Assembly (NCBI GenBank): GCA_001414345.1
Contig: LLCB01000065.1
Coordinates: forward strand, 62,001 to 126,000
DNA: 64,000 bases
From: Hymenoscyphus infarciens
Taxonomy: Eukaryota; Ascomycota; Leotiomycetes; Helotiales; Helotiaceae
Direction of reading: 5' to 3'
A model generated the notes under the pieces. It ran no database searches. It saw nothing but the letters and a program-made list of their open reading frames with translations, and was not told the DNA's origin. Below, piece after piece: positions 48,501-59,087 of this stretch (position 1 is its first letter; each line of letters starts with the position of its first letter). Made by a program: the position numbers and the translations under genes.

Positions 48501-48781
48501 CAAAGGCAGCTTCTTTAGAGATACCAACGCCTGCGACTAACACAGCCCAAAAGGATTCGCCTACAGAGACACAAACGATTCCCGAAAAGACAAGTCCTGT
48601 AACATCAGCTGGTGAGGAGCCAAAAAAGATTGAGAAAGAGAGCAGTCTTGAAGACGAATCAACGTCGAAGAATGACTCGCCAATTGCATCGAAGAATACA
48701 TTGGCGGCACCAGAAGTCGAGGAAGAAGATATGACGGCGTCGACGGCAACATTGAAAGCTAGCGAGGAAAATGTAGAGTAG
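45563..48781 (+). CDS. AIM21: AIM21-like actin-patch protein
   Basis: Two exons (45563-46550, 46614-48781; intron of 63 nt) give 1051 residues. The N-terminus IPQIPPRPTRAQKD...MPRIPPRPAGRRIDRSISPS is the hallmark of the fungal AIM21 family. Yeast Aim21 works with Tda2 and capping protein at barbed ends of actin in endocytic patches. The protein is largely disordered, with Pro-rich SH3-ligand motifs (IPTRPKSK, PPIPERPRK, PLVPARPSKP, PPVPSRP) at about residues 700-850. The conserved KIAALQGGFMSDLNKRL segment follows, and the C-terminus is Glu/Ser/Thr-rich. Two copies of RPELK..FPS.DIWED.PDS sit about 93 residues apart (from about 572 and 665) and resemble capping-protein-interaction motifs; that reading is inference. 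ATG has a good context (ACAAGATGTCG). Confidence 0.88.
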
Positions 48782-49134
48782 TAGAGTGGCATAAGGGATG
48801 TCTGTTCAATTAGTTACCCGTCATGGATTCTTTCTTCTTTTTTAATCTTATTAGCTTTGTGAGAGACGTATTACAAGAATATGATGATTTGTTTGCCTGA
48901 CATTCCTTTTTTGGGGTTGTGTTTGTGATTGATTTTTCCGAGTTCGTGAGCCCCAACTTCTCTGTCTTTTCTTCCTTTGCCTTGGTCCTTTTTCCCCCTC
49001 GTCAGTCTCAACCACCCGGTCGTTTGGGTTGCTGAGAGGTCGCTGTGGTCGATTTTCATTTTTCCTTTATCGTACTTACCTTGATTTCACGTCCCCCCCC
49101 GTCACTTCCTCTCTCAATTTCTCAACTACTCCTC
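48782..49134. other. Convergent 3' region
   Basis: Between the ends of AIM21 (plus) and the epimerase-like gene (minus); contains C-runs and pyrimidine tracts. No gene. Confidence 0.5.
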
Positions 49135-50081
49135 TCACGCCTTCTCCTCTCCTCTGGTCAGCCCCCCCAGCATCTCCCCCCCCCCCTCCTCACCCATAAA
49201 CTTTACATCGGACCACGTCGCTGCTTTCTCTTCGCCCCAGCCGTTTAGAGCGGCGGATATCATGGCGGCGGATAAATCGGAGACTCGGATGGTGGTTGAG
49301 GGACCGAGGAGCCAGCCTGCGATGTCGCGTGGTGCTTTGAGGGTTGGTTGGATGGTTGGTTGGATTTGAGTATTAGTGTTGACTCTGGGTTTTTATGTGA
49401 GGTGTGTTTTGGGCGAGGGGAAAGGAAGGGGTGCTGGGGAAAAGGAGAGGAGAGGAGAGGAGAGGAGAAGGGGGACGTACATAATCCTTTTGCTTCTGGA
49501 TTTGATGGGAGGGCTAGGAGTGTTGACTCGGTTCGGCCCTTTTGTTTTCGCATTGAGGACTTGAACCATAGTTCTTTGGCCTGATCCCTTTCTGTTGCTG
49601 CGCCGGAGAGGTGGATCCAACGAATGGGGTGGGATGTCTTTGGGAGCGTTGAGGTTAGGGCTTTTGTGAGGGCTTCTGGGTAGTCTACTTCTAGGGCGCG
49701 ATTGGGTTGCGTTGTTCCCAAGTGCCTTTTGAACTTGTTAGTAGAGTACCTTAGGGAGAATGGATTGGGGTTTGGAAGAATCATTCCACCACCACCAACC
49801 ACCTAAAGAGCAAACTCCGACACGTGAATTGAATTATCAAAATGTACAGAAAATATGGATAGACCTCACCAGATACAAGCATCAGCACCTGATATATCGG
49901 TTATCACTGTCTCCGGGTAGGTATTGAAATCCTCCATTATCACGACTTTTAGTTTGGGGTCCGTTTGAGGGATTGGTCGACGGGATAGGGCGATTATGGA
50001 GGTTATTGAGGGGTTGAGGAGACTTTGTGTGAGGACTTCTGAGCCGATGAAACCGGTGCTTCCTGTTAGGATGAGTTTCAT
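49135..50081 (-). CDS. NAD(P)-binding epimerase/TIP30-like protein
   Basis: Three exons (50081-49870, 49725-49481, 49334-49135) give 218 residues. The N-terminal MKLILTGSTGFIGSEVL is a GxxGxxG nucleotide-binding loop of an atypical short-chain dehydrogenase, followed by IIALSRRP and GADACIW, then (after the first intron) HLGTTQPNRALEVDY and IRWIHLSGAA. The closest kind is the fungal nucleoside-diphosphate-sugar epimerase/TIP30 group; no substrate can be inferred. The first acceptor is chosen to restore W-H-L-G, with branch CTAAC upstream. The C-terminus is doubtful: it reads through an 11-G run (49177-49187) and a 7-G run. An in-frame upstream ATG at 50216 exists but would add a non-conserved 45-residue leader. 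Confidence 0.75.
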
Positions 50082-50492
50082 TGTTGTAGAGTAGAGGGGA
50101 TATTTAGCTTTGGATTGGAAGTTGGGTTTGAAGGGTACATTGGATTTGAAGAGGTTTTGAAAATGGGGGAAGTGAGAAATGTAGTTTATGAGTTCAAGGG
50201 GAACAGTTAAGCACATATAATAAGTGCGAGAGTAAGAGTAGTATCTCCGTGTTATCCCCGAGGGTTAGAATGAACTTTATTAAAAAGACTATCCATAACT
50301 AAGTCTTACACACGAGAAGACCTATCAGTATCACTAAAAGTAAGACTGCTACCTATTAATTTGTTGTTGTCACTCCCAAAAAGGGGTTACCCCACACCTC
50401 GCTTGGTAGAACAAGGCTGCAGCTTCACGAGGCGGAACCTCTGCCTTCTACCTGATGTAACATCAACATCAACCCATCTACAAAAGGCAACC

Positions 50493-52145
50493 ATGGCTTC
50501 CGCAACAGATGTACAAGACCTCCTACGGCTCATAACAACAGGCCGTAACAAAATTCCCATGATGGCAGCAATGGGACGCGTCAAAACCCTCCAAGATGCC
50601 GGTCTCCGCAGGTAAGAAGTCCACCCCCCACCACCCATCCAGTTATCTTCTAACACAACCCAAAGTATCTCAGAAATCGCATCCTCTACCCTCCCCGATC
50701 TCACAACCGCACTCGCCGATGAGAAAACCGCGAAATCCCTCCTCGCAGCTTGTAAATCCGCCACCAAGAACCCTCCAGCCACAAAACGTCCCGCCACCGA
50801 TCCCCTCTCCCCCGCGTCGAAGAGATTAAAATCTCAATTCTCCCTCCATGATACGCCTCAAACACCACAAGAACTTGAGAAATCCTTAGAACTACCGATC
50901 CCTTCAAGAGATGAGGAGGCGATTTCGAAATGTACCATATATACGAATCGCGCGCCTTTGGTGTTGGCTTTCGCGGTCCAGTTGTTGAGTTATACGATGC
51001 CGGAACAGCCGTTGAGTGGGAGATTGAGTTTGGCGCAGGCGGTTGTTAGTGTGAATAGTAGGAGTAAGGCGCAGAGTTTGGGGATCAAGGAGAAAGGAGG
51101 GGATGGAGAGGGGTGGGGGAGTGGGCAGCCTAGAGTTAAGGTTATGGGGAGGGAGATTGGGGTTTTGAAGAGGAGTGGGTATGAGTGGAAGGATGAGGAG
51201 GTAAAGGAAGAGAAGACTCTGAAGGAAGAAGAAGTTCCGGATCAGTCACGGACTCAGAGGGATGAACCTAATTTTGTTGAGGAGGATCAGCCGGCGAGTT
51301 CGGCTGCTACGATGAAGAATGAACCGGATTTACAGCCTTCGAATTTGGGATGGACAGTTTCTAGTCCAATTACCTCCAAAAAATCAACATTTATCGCTCG
51401 TTCAATTCCTGTTACATCAACACATGCAGCCTCTCAAGCACTCACAGCGCTCCTCTCCCAAGACTCACTCTCCTCCGCCTCCCACAACATCTCCGCCTAT
51501 CGAATCCTCACCTCCTCGGGTTCAATCATTGAATCATCGTCCGACGACGGCGAAACAGGCGGCGGGAACCATTTATTATCAATCCTCCAATCCTCAAATC
51601 TTACCAACGTTCTGCTCGTAGTCTCCCGCTGGTACGGTGGAATAATGCTCGGCACAGACCGTTGGCGAATAATGACAGATGTCTCTCGCGACGCTCTCTC
51701 CCAACGTCTTCGCGTCAGTGGAGTTTTGGGGAAAGAAGCACTTTGGGGTCTAGATCTGCAAGGTCTCGATAAAGGCTCTACCACTGGTTCCCTTCCAGTA
51801 CATAGACCGGAAGGTGCTCGTTCTTACATCCTTAAATCATTCCTTACTCCCCCTTCGACAGAAGGTGCTGAGAAAGAAGAGGCTGGGGAGGGAGGCAAGA
51901 AGAAAAAGAAGAAAACCCAAGCACAGATTCGCGAAGAGAATGAGGATAATCTGGGTATGCTTTTAGGAGCTTTAGATATGTTATTCTCGAGTTGGAGTCA
52001 GTGGTTGAGTAAAGAGGAACTGGATCGCAGGGCTTGGGGTTGGTATGTTGCTGTTAGACCGGATGTGCAGGATGGGATTGCGGGGTGGGGTGGGAAGGGG
52101 GTTGTGAAGCTGGGGGATATACTTGCGTTGAGGAGGAAGAGTTAA
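50493..52145 (+). CDS. IMPACT-domain (UPF0029) protein
   Basis: Two exons (50493-50611, 50666-52145; intron 54 nt) give 532 residues. The UPF0029/IMPACT N-terminal domain is at about residues 270-390: KKSTFIARSIPV, an ISAYRI strand, DDGETGGGNHLLSIL and VLLVVSRWYGGIMLGTDRWR. IMPACT/Yih1 proteins inhibit GCN1-dependent activation of the kinase GCN2. Unlike Yih1 this protein has no RWD domain. Instead it has a UBA-like N-terminus (DVQDLLRLITTGRNK...GRVKTLQDAGL) and another conserved-looking block (APLVLAFAVQLLSYTMPE, VVSVNSRSKAQSLGI). A Lys-rich insert (GGKKKKKKTQAQ) follows the domain. Role in translation control is an inference. Confidence 0.85.
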
Positions 52146-53167
52146 TTACCAACTTTATAGGTAACAAGCAGTCACATATTGAAAGAATTGTGCCCGGGTT
52201 GTCTTGGGGGTATGAAAAATGGGGAAGATGCTTCTTGAGTAAGCAAGGTAATGCTTAAATTCTACTCTATCGATAATTTGATAACAAGAGAGATCGCGGA
52301 GAAGAACAATCCACCAGATGTTCCTACTCGCTTAAATCAAGTGAAGCTTATTATGAAAGAGGAAGGCCCCATCAAGAAACCAATTAATGAACCATGACTA
52401 AATACTATATAACAGCGCAGAGAGGCCATGTCAAACCACGAAATACTCTCCCCAGGAATTGTGCAAACAAGTTGGCATGTATATTGCTACCAAACTAAGG
52501 ACATTGCATATCCTCTATTTTCCGCACATACCTCGACTTTACCTTTCCTAACCAAATCACAAAAAAAAAGAGCCAAAAAGCAAAAAATCACAAACCCCCC
52601 GTGCTGGAGGAGGACACATGATGAAAAAGCCCTTAAATAGGTAGCCAAACTAGAACTTTATTACTTTGGCGTCTATTCATTCTACACTAGCTTTCTATCA
52701 CATTAATGCGCAGCACCGTGAGCTCCCGCACCTTGGTGTGAATCAACTATCTACCCAGTAGAGTAGGCCGTGAAGACCTGTGAGTGTATGATTGGACAAA
52801 TGAATTAAGAGCCGGTGCGCTATTTGAATTTGGAGTTTTGAGTGGGGTTGGGGTATATTTTGATGAGGCGGAGGGGGTGCGGTAAAGCGGCGGGGTATTT
52901 GCTGTTAACCTGGAGATGAGAGAATTTATGATGCTTGCCTTTGCCTTAATTAGCGAAAACCTTTCTAGAGAACGTTGAGGACTCCAAGAGAAAATGTGTC
53001 AAATAATTAACTCCAGAAGTACACAAGGAATTTGGGAACGAGGATGTATTCAGACAACTTTAGTAAATAAGTGGTATCTAGAAACTCGCAATCAACAGCA
53101 CCAATCCTCGCCATGAGGGAAAAGATAACCTGTCGAGTCCGCCAAGAGAAGTTTATCAACCTCCTAA
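52146..53167. other. Convergent intergenic region
   Basis: Lies between the 3' ends of the IMPACT-domain gene and MCM10. No gene is supported; the frame at 52428-52640 is low-complexity at its end. Confidence 0.5.
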
Positions 53168-55586
53168 TCAGTCCCTGACAATATCCAGATCACTATCATC
53201 ATCATTATCATCATCAAAATCATTAAGCAAAACAGCCTTCGCCGCCTCCCCTCCAATACTCTCCCGTCCCGCTTCCCGAATCCCCTTCTCCGTCACAAAC
53301 CTGGTCTTCTTCTTGACAGGTTGTAAATTCTGACCCTCCCGCATTCGACCTAGATCTTTACTTAACTCACTACCCCATCCCCTTGCCGCCGTACTAGATG
53401 CCGTGTTCGCGCGCTTCCGTTTGATAGGACTTAATCGTATATCCCTCGCCTTTCCGCCTAGAAGTCCCAAACTCGCAGCATCAGGAGGTGGTGGCGGTCC
53501 CTGATCATCTCGTTGCTCAGTTCTCGGCCCAGCCCGTGACGTTTGTTTCGCACGCATATAATCCGCCCCCATCCCATTGCCGAATAACCCCAACTTCCTT
53601 TCCAATTCCCTCTCCTTCTCCTGGGCCATGAGTTGTCGAGTCATTCGCTCTTCCTTATTTGACCCCCGTTGAAAATGATCCGGGTCATAATCGACATCAT
53701 CCAATAAATTCGCCGTGGTACGTTTCCCTATGAATACGGTGCTGTGACTGTCTTTGTCATAGCGCACATTTTCTTCTGTCTTTGCCTTCTTCCTGTAGTC
53801 GAAGTGCCCAGTCATGTCTTTAGAATTGAATTTCTTAGCACCATAATCGCCCTTTCCAAAGTTCATGGTGTTGACTTCCATCCTGGACGCTCGAGTTTTT
53901 TGAAGTTGAAGATTGACGTGGAAATCGCAGAATTCCGTGTGGCGTTTGTCGATCCACGAATCGCAAACTTTTCCATCCTTCTTGACACTTTTGCAAAATC
54001 CCAGGTCTCTAGCATTCCCAATTTCCAGAATGGTATCAGCATCTGAATTCAACACTAAACTGAATTTCCCGGTATCAGCTTTTCCTCGCGGAGGTGGCAT
54101 AAACCCGGGATTTAGAATGGCTATCAGAGTACCTGGAGTGAGTTTCCAGAATTTCTCGAACGCAGAGTCGAAAAGCGCTAGATCCAATTCCCATTTCAGG
54201 TCTGTCAATCCCATGATCATGTATTTCCCTCGTTTCTCGCTTTTCCCATTGGGTATATGAGATCGAGGTTCCGTTTTCTTCGCGATAATAGCAAATAAAA
54301 CTAAATCTTCCTCTATGTCGGGACCTGAAAAACCCGGGCCTTTGACTGTTCTTAGTAGGTCTGGAACCAAAAATGTCTTTTTGCCAGACAAGGTACGCGT
54401 AAGGACATGGTGGGGTATTATCCTTTTGGAAAGATGGGTTTTTGAGAAAGGTTCGAATTGAGAGTCCTCTGTTTCGGAAACCTCACTTGGGGATATTCTT
54501 CGTGTTCTGGGTGGTAAAGTCGAAGAGGCCCTAGATTCAGATCTACTCGATGATACAGTACTTGAGTCGAGTAAACTACTCTCTTTCATGGCTGGCTGGA
54601 GACTTGGTGTTGTTCTACTTCGTGACATACCGCCAACGACTGGCTTGTCGAAAGATTTTAATATGTCGTCTCTGCTGAATTCAGTCGGCCGTCGAGGAGC
54701 TTCTGGCAATTCCACTGCAGACTGCTTGTAATTTTCCATCTGCTCGTGATTTATATCGAAAGCCATACTCCTGTTCTTCCTCATGCGCGCTTCGCGGTCC
54801 TGTCGTTTAGTGTCCTGAGCACGAACAGCCGCCATGCGCTCACTAAAACTTTTTGGTTGATTGTCATCCTGATTCGAGTTTATTGAGGAAGACGGATGCC
54901 CATGGCCGCCAATTTGGGATTGTGGTCTTGAAAGGAAAGGTCCCAGTCGCCTGTCTGGTGCATCAACATCGTCCTTTCTCCGCAAACTGGGCGCCCTCTT
55001 CAACGATATATCCCTGCCGGTCAACCCCTTATCGATGCCCAAAAGAACCCTTTTTGGAGAGTTATGAGGCTCTGGAACAGGCTGGGCCCTTCTGACTGGC
55101 GAAACTGGAACATGTATACTGGCTTGCGATTTAGATCTTTGCAAATGCCGTTCTCGTACCCCATCCACTCTGGATTGTGCTCGACTTGCTGCGACGGAAT
55201 TGGCTCTGGAAATTCCCGGGTTTGATTCATTATCCGTATCTGAGTTGTGCTTGTTCTTCTTCTTCTCTTGGGCCTTCTTCAGCCTAAGTCGCATCTGAAT
55301 CTCCTCCAGCTTCAGAGCTAGGGTTTCCTCATCGTCCTCCCCGTCGCTTCCATCCTCGACATCCAGCATCTCTGTAGGCTTGCTTCGCATGGAGGCTGTT
55401 GATTTCGATCGCTTTATTGGGGACGGGGAAGGAGAAGCGTGTCCTGCAAGGCGTCGTAATCGGTCTCGTCCACCAGGAGTACTTATAAGTGCCGCATGTG
55501 GAGACCTGGGAGGCCATTCGGGCCCGTCATCTATTTTGTGTTAGGAACGGCCTTATCAATTCGACAGAACGCTCACCTTGAGACAT
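53168..55586 (-). CDS. MCM10: Replication initiation factor Mcm10
   Basis: Mcm10 activates the CMG helicase and recruits polymerase alpha at origins. The first exon is only 10 nt (55586-55577, ATGTCTCAAG), joined over a 46-nt intron to 55530-53168; total 790 residues. After a disordered N-terminal half with a coiled coil (LKLEEIQMRLRLKKAQEKK), the conserved OB-fold begins at about residue 355 (FSKTHLSKRIIP, RTLSGKKTFLVPDLLRTV, DLVLFAIIAKK, TDLKWELDLALF). The zinc finger is at about 515-545 (GFCKSVKKDGKVCDSW, then HTEFCDFH), followed by the family motif MNFGKGDYGAKKF. The C-terminus is acidic. It shares a 437-bp divergent promoter with RNase H2B. Confidence 0.93.
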
Positions 55587-56023
55587 GATATACTGGCCTC
55601 CAGGCCATCCGTCATTCGCAGGCCCCTTGGTGTTGTTGGTCGCTCAATGATGTTGTTTACTTTAGATTGGGTTGGTTATGCGCTTTGTTTATCGAAAAGT
55701 AAATAGATGCAAAGGCGTAGCAAAACTCAGTCGGGATTTCTGATGATGGTTTGCAAGAGGTCTCGTAATTTTCTAGAAGCTCAACGGGCTTATTCCTCCA
55801 GAGGTAAGACCTTGCACAACTCTGTATCCCAAGCTAAGATTGTACAATATGGTGAAGTTGCGATCAAGACCCCTGTCGTTTCCCCAGTTTAGCCGATTGC
55901 TTTGTTTCAGTCGCGGTGGAGTCGCGTGGGAGCGCGTCTTCTCGGATTCGACCTCGGAAATCAATTAAAGTCAGGAACTCAGCTTTTGTTCAACCACCTG
56001 AATTGCTCCCAAACACCCTCAAC
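55587..56023. promoter_or_regulatory. Divergent promoter MCM10 / RNH202
   Basis: A 437-bp spacer between two start codons on opposite strands. It contains GTCGCGTGGGAGCGCGTC at about 55921-55938, which resembles but does not exactly match two MluI-type cell-cycle boxes. Placement is inferred from gene layout. Confidence 0.4.
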
Positions 56024-57382
56024 ATGGCTCCTAAAACTCGTGGCAGACCGTCTAAAAAGGCCGAAAAGGAAACAGCAGAACCAGCAGTTGCTTCTACGGA
56101 GCAAAAAGTCCAATTGAACCCCGAAGCCGCCAATCCTCCACAGCTTTTTATATTACCAGAAAATCTCAGCGCAGAAGCTCGAATAGTTCAAATCGACAAC
56201 CCACGCCATTCCACGAACAGCCCTTACGTCGTATGTCCCGAACGAGGCTTTTTCGAACTCACACGAGTATCTGCGCCAAAGTCAACACCACGAAGCTGGC
56301 TTTTATCGTCGGATCACTCGAAGGAAAATGGGGAAGATATCAAGCAGTCAGAAAGCGAGGCGCAAACTACAGACAAGTTTTCTACAAAGGGATACATGCT
56401 TCGAAATGCAAATCTAATGGTAGCGACACCGATCGATACATTATTTCTTATATTACCGGCTCTCGCCCCCAAATCAGTAACGAAAGCCTCAGACAAAAAG
56501 CTATTTCTTTCGGGGGAAGATTATTTGGATAGGATGGGATCCGTCTCGCCAGAACTTGCGCCCCTTCTAAAGAACGAATCAATACGATCATCAATTGAAA
56601 AGCGAATGGCTGCTGTATGCGACATAGTCGAAGCAGGAGACGAGACAATGTATCGGGTCAATGAAGAGAAGATTCTTAAAGTTTTATTGCAGAAGGCCAA
56701 GAAGATGACGAAACAAGGATTAACTCCAAGTATGGAGGAGAAGTTTGTGAGGAAAGCCTTGGAAGTTCCTACTCTTGTCATTGCCACCGAGGAGGACGAG
56801 GAGGTAGTTAAAACCGCCAACACTGGAACCTCGACGCCTCACGCAGACACCCCGGATACACAATCAACTGCTGCTTCTTTTGAGAGCGCAACGACCTCTT
56901 TTTCCCAAGCTTCCACGGCTGCTACATCATTTTCCGAAGACTCTTCCGTTACTGTCACGGTCAACAAGACACCCGCTCTCCCGCCAATCAATGCTCCCGA
57001 AGGTGTTGCTGATCTCCTCAGACTGCGAACTGCAATGTCATTCCTCTGCTCAAAATATGTTGCACCACATATGAGCGAATCTATTAAAAACCTCGCATCG
57101 TCACCGGATTCTGGTACCGACTTTGCGCCTCTCAAAACCCATATTGCTCATTTGGCCAAGTTGCGCCAGGAAGCCATTGCCGCCAGATCATTAGGCGACG
57201 CTTCGAGGAAACGAGGGTACGAAGAGGACGACGATGAGGGAGAAGGAAGAGCGGAGAAGAAACGGAAAAAGGAAGAGGAGGAAAGGAGGAAGAAGGTTGG
57301 AGAGAGTAGAGGCGTGAAGAACCTGAAGAAAGTTAATGTTAGCGGAATGAAGAAAATGAGCGACTTCTTCAAGAAGAAGTGA
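56024..57382 (+). CDS. RNH202: Ribonuclease H2 subunit B
   Basis: Structural subunit of RNase H2, which removes ribonucleotides and RNA:DNA hybrids in the nucleus. Single exon, 452 residues from ATG 56024 (CAACATGGCT); an in-frame ATG at 55916 would add 36 non-conserved residues. Segments typical of the Ydr279/RNASEH2B family are RIVQIDNPRH, YMLRNANLMVATPIDTLFLILPAL, LSGEDYLDRMG and YRVNEEKILKVLLQKAKKM. The C-terminus is Lys/Glu-rich and ends VNVSGMKKMSDFFKKK, matching the PCNA-binding PIP-like end known from RNASEH2B (M-K-x-I/M-x-x-FF). Confidence 0.92.
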   Translation: MAPKTRGRPSKKAEKETAEPAVASTEQKVQLNPEAANPPQLFILPENLSAEARIVQIDNPRHSTNSPYVVCPERGFFELTRVSAPKSTPRSWLLSSDHSKENGEDIKQSESEAQTTDKFSTKGYMLRNANLMVATPIDTLFLILPALAPKSVTKASDKKLFLSGEDYLDRMGSVSPELAPLLKNESIRSSIEKRMAAVCDIVEAGDETMYRVNEEKILKVLLQKAKKMTKQGLTPSMEEKFVRKALEVPTLVIATEEDEEVVKTANTGTSTPHADTPDTQSTAASFESATTSFSQASTAATSFSEDSSVTVTVNKTPALPPINAPEGVADLLRLRTAMSFLCSKYVAPHMSESIKNLASSPDSGTDFAPLKTHIAHLAKLRQEAIAARSLGDASRKRGYEEDDDEGEGRAEKKRKKEEEERRKKVGESRGVKNLKKVNVSGMKKMSDFFKKK

Positions 57383-57506
57383 TTGTTAATTTCTTGTTAT
57401 TATTTGGAGTTTGGAGTTTGCGAAAGGAGCTTTTTACCAGGAGAATGGTATCTACAGGATAAGGCCGGCGTTCGATTGTATGACAATCGTAGGATAGTTC
57501 ATTTCT

Positions 57507-58291
57507 TTATCTTGGACCCCGCCTACCCCGCACACTACCAGTTCCTCGTCCTATACCGGTTCCAGAGCGCGTGGTGTTTGATGAACCTCGACTTCCCCCA
57601 CCAGCAGTATATCCGCTACTGCCGTAGCCACTGCTCGAAGCTCTGCCTGTCCCCCTACCTCGTCCTCTTGTTCCCCGTGTTCCCCTCAATGTAGTACCTG
57701 CCTGGCGCGATCTCTCTTCTTCTTCCGCTCTTCTCCTCGCATCTTCCCGCCTTCTCTCTTCCTCTGCTGCCCTTCTTTCTGCTGCTTGTGCTTTCAATAC
57801 CGTTTCGTTCTCCATATCCACGACATCCTGACTAGCTCCCTTCCAATTGGGATTCAGAATCAGGCGTTGGTTATGCTCCGTTTGCGACAAAATTCGAATC
57901 CACGTATTCAGCAAAGTTGACGCCGACGTAACTGTTCTCGATACTGTCTACATAACCAAAAAGTCAGCTAGTCTGCCATGCACCTATGTTATACAAAGAG
58001 CTTTCTCAAACCTACCTCCATATTCCCCTTTGCGCATTCAAGACTTGATACTACGCCCTCTACAACCTCATTGATACTCCTCACACTCTCCAATTCCTTC
58101 CTCAACGAAGCTTCCCGCGCTTGCTCGGCATCATATTTTGACTCGCCACTTCGCTGTGTTGACGCATTCTTGCTCTCTGCCGGCTTGGAGACGGACTTTT
58201 GTCCGGGCTTGGAGACTTTGGAGGGGGATGCGAAGAGGTCTTCGGTATCGGAATCGGAGAGATCCAGCTTACCAATGTCGGGGGTGGGCAT
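57507..58291 (-). CDS. DUO1: DASH complex subunit DUO1
   Basis: DUO1 is part of the ten-subunit DASH/Dam1 ring that couples kinetochores to microtubules. Two exons (58291-58016, 57947-57507) give 238 residues. The conserved core spans the intron: LRKELESVRSINEVVEGVVSSLE then TLLNTWIRILSQTEHNQRL, the usual DUO1 signature, with an N-terminal SDSDTEDLFASPS. After it come a Glu/Arg coiled coil (AAERRAAEEERRREDARRR) and an Arg/Gly-rich tail (RGTRGTRGRGRGTGR). Its 3' end is only 124 bp from the 3' end of RNH202. Confidence 0.93.
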
Positions 58292-59087
58292 GATATATTT
58301 TGGCTTGGATGAGGCTGTTGTAAGTTAGGTTTTAATTTAACAAATTGCCCAAGTGTTACGGAGTAGCCAGCCTGTTGGTAATTAACGCGTAAAGACGCGT
58401 CCACTTCAAAATACCGAGTATCAAGATGCGGCGTGGCTGACAGAGCGGGGAGCGGCACTTGAAAATACGGGGTAAAAGCGGCGGAATATACTAAGTGACT
58501 GTTCAAGGGAAGTGCACCGTTTAACATAATTAATTTTGCTACTTTGAGGGGATCTAATTCCTGATTAATTCCAAGTAACTTGACTACAATACGTAGGAAT
58601 CTTTCTAATAGTTATTATTGTTTGAAATAACGATGCGGTCAGTTATTCAAGGCCGCTTTCCAGTGTGGAGCCAATCAAATTGGCGCCCAGTATTTTGAGG
58701 CTAGTGCGGCCTGACAACAACAGCGGTGGCTGGGAGCGAAAATCAATACTCCAACCTCGCTCTTAATATTAATTCAAGTCTGATATTTTGCGACCACAAC
58801 GCACACGATTGCTTCCCTACTGGCACACGTATCTTTTGTTTGCTTCTCCTTCCAGTTGCACTGTCTGCATTGCTCTGAAAGCGCCGTTATCGTCTCCTCC
58901 CTGGCCAGCTGCCACTCTTGAAAGTCCTCATCCCACCCGGCAACCAGACAAGCAACGACCAATTCACTCTCTTGCGACTGAAAAATCGAAATCCCAAAAT
59001 CATATTCACGCAGGCTCTGTCACCTCAGCCTCCACCCCATCTTCCTATTGTCGCTCTGTTAGGGAGACGACGACCTTAAATACCATC
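58292..59087. promoter_or_regulatory. Divergent promoter of DUO1 and next gene, with MCB pair
   Basis: A 796-bp spacer between divergent starts. Two exact ACGCGT sites lie at 58385-58390 and 58395-58400, about 95 bp upstream of the DUO1 start. ACGCGT is the MluI cell-cycle box bound by MBF (Mbp1-Swi6) in yeasts and fits G1/S timing of a kinetochore gene. Function here is inferred. Confidence 0.5.

Noticed and set aside
48199..48792. 197-residue minus-strand frame over the AIM21 C-terminus
   Set aside because: Antisense shadow; Ser/Ala/Val-rich low complexity mirrors the sense-strand composition.
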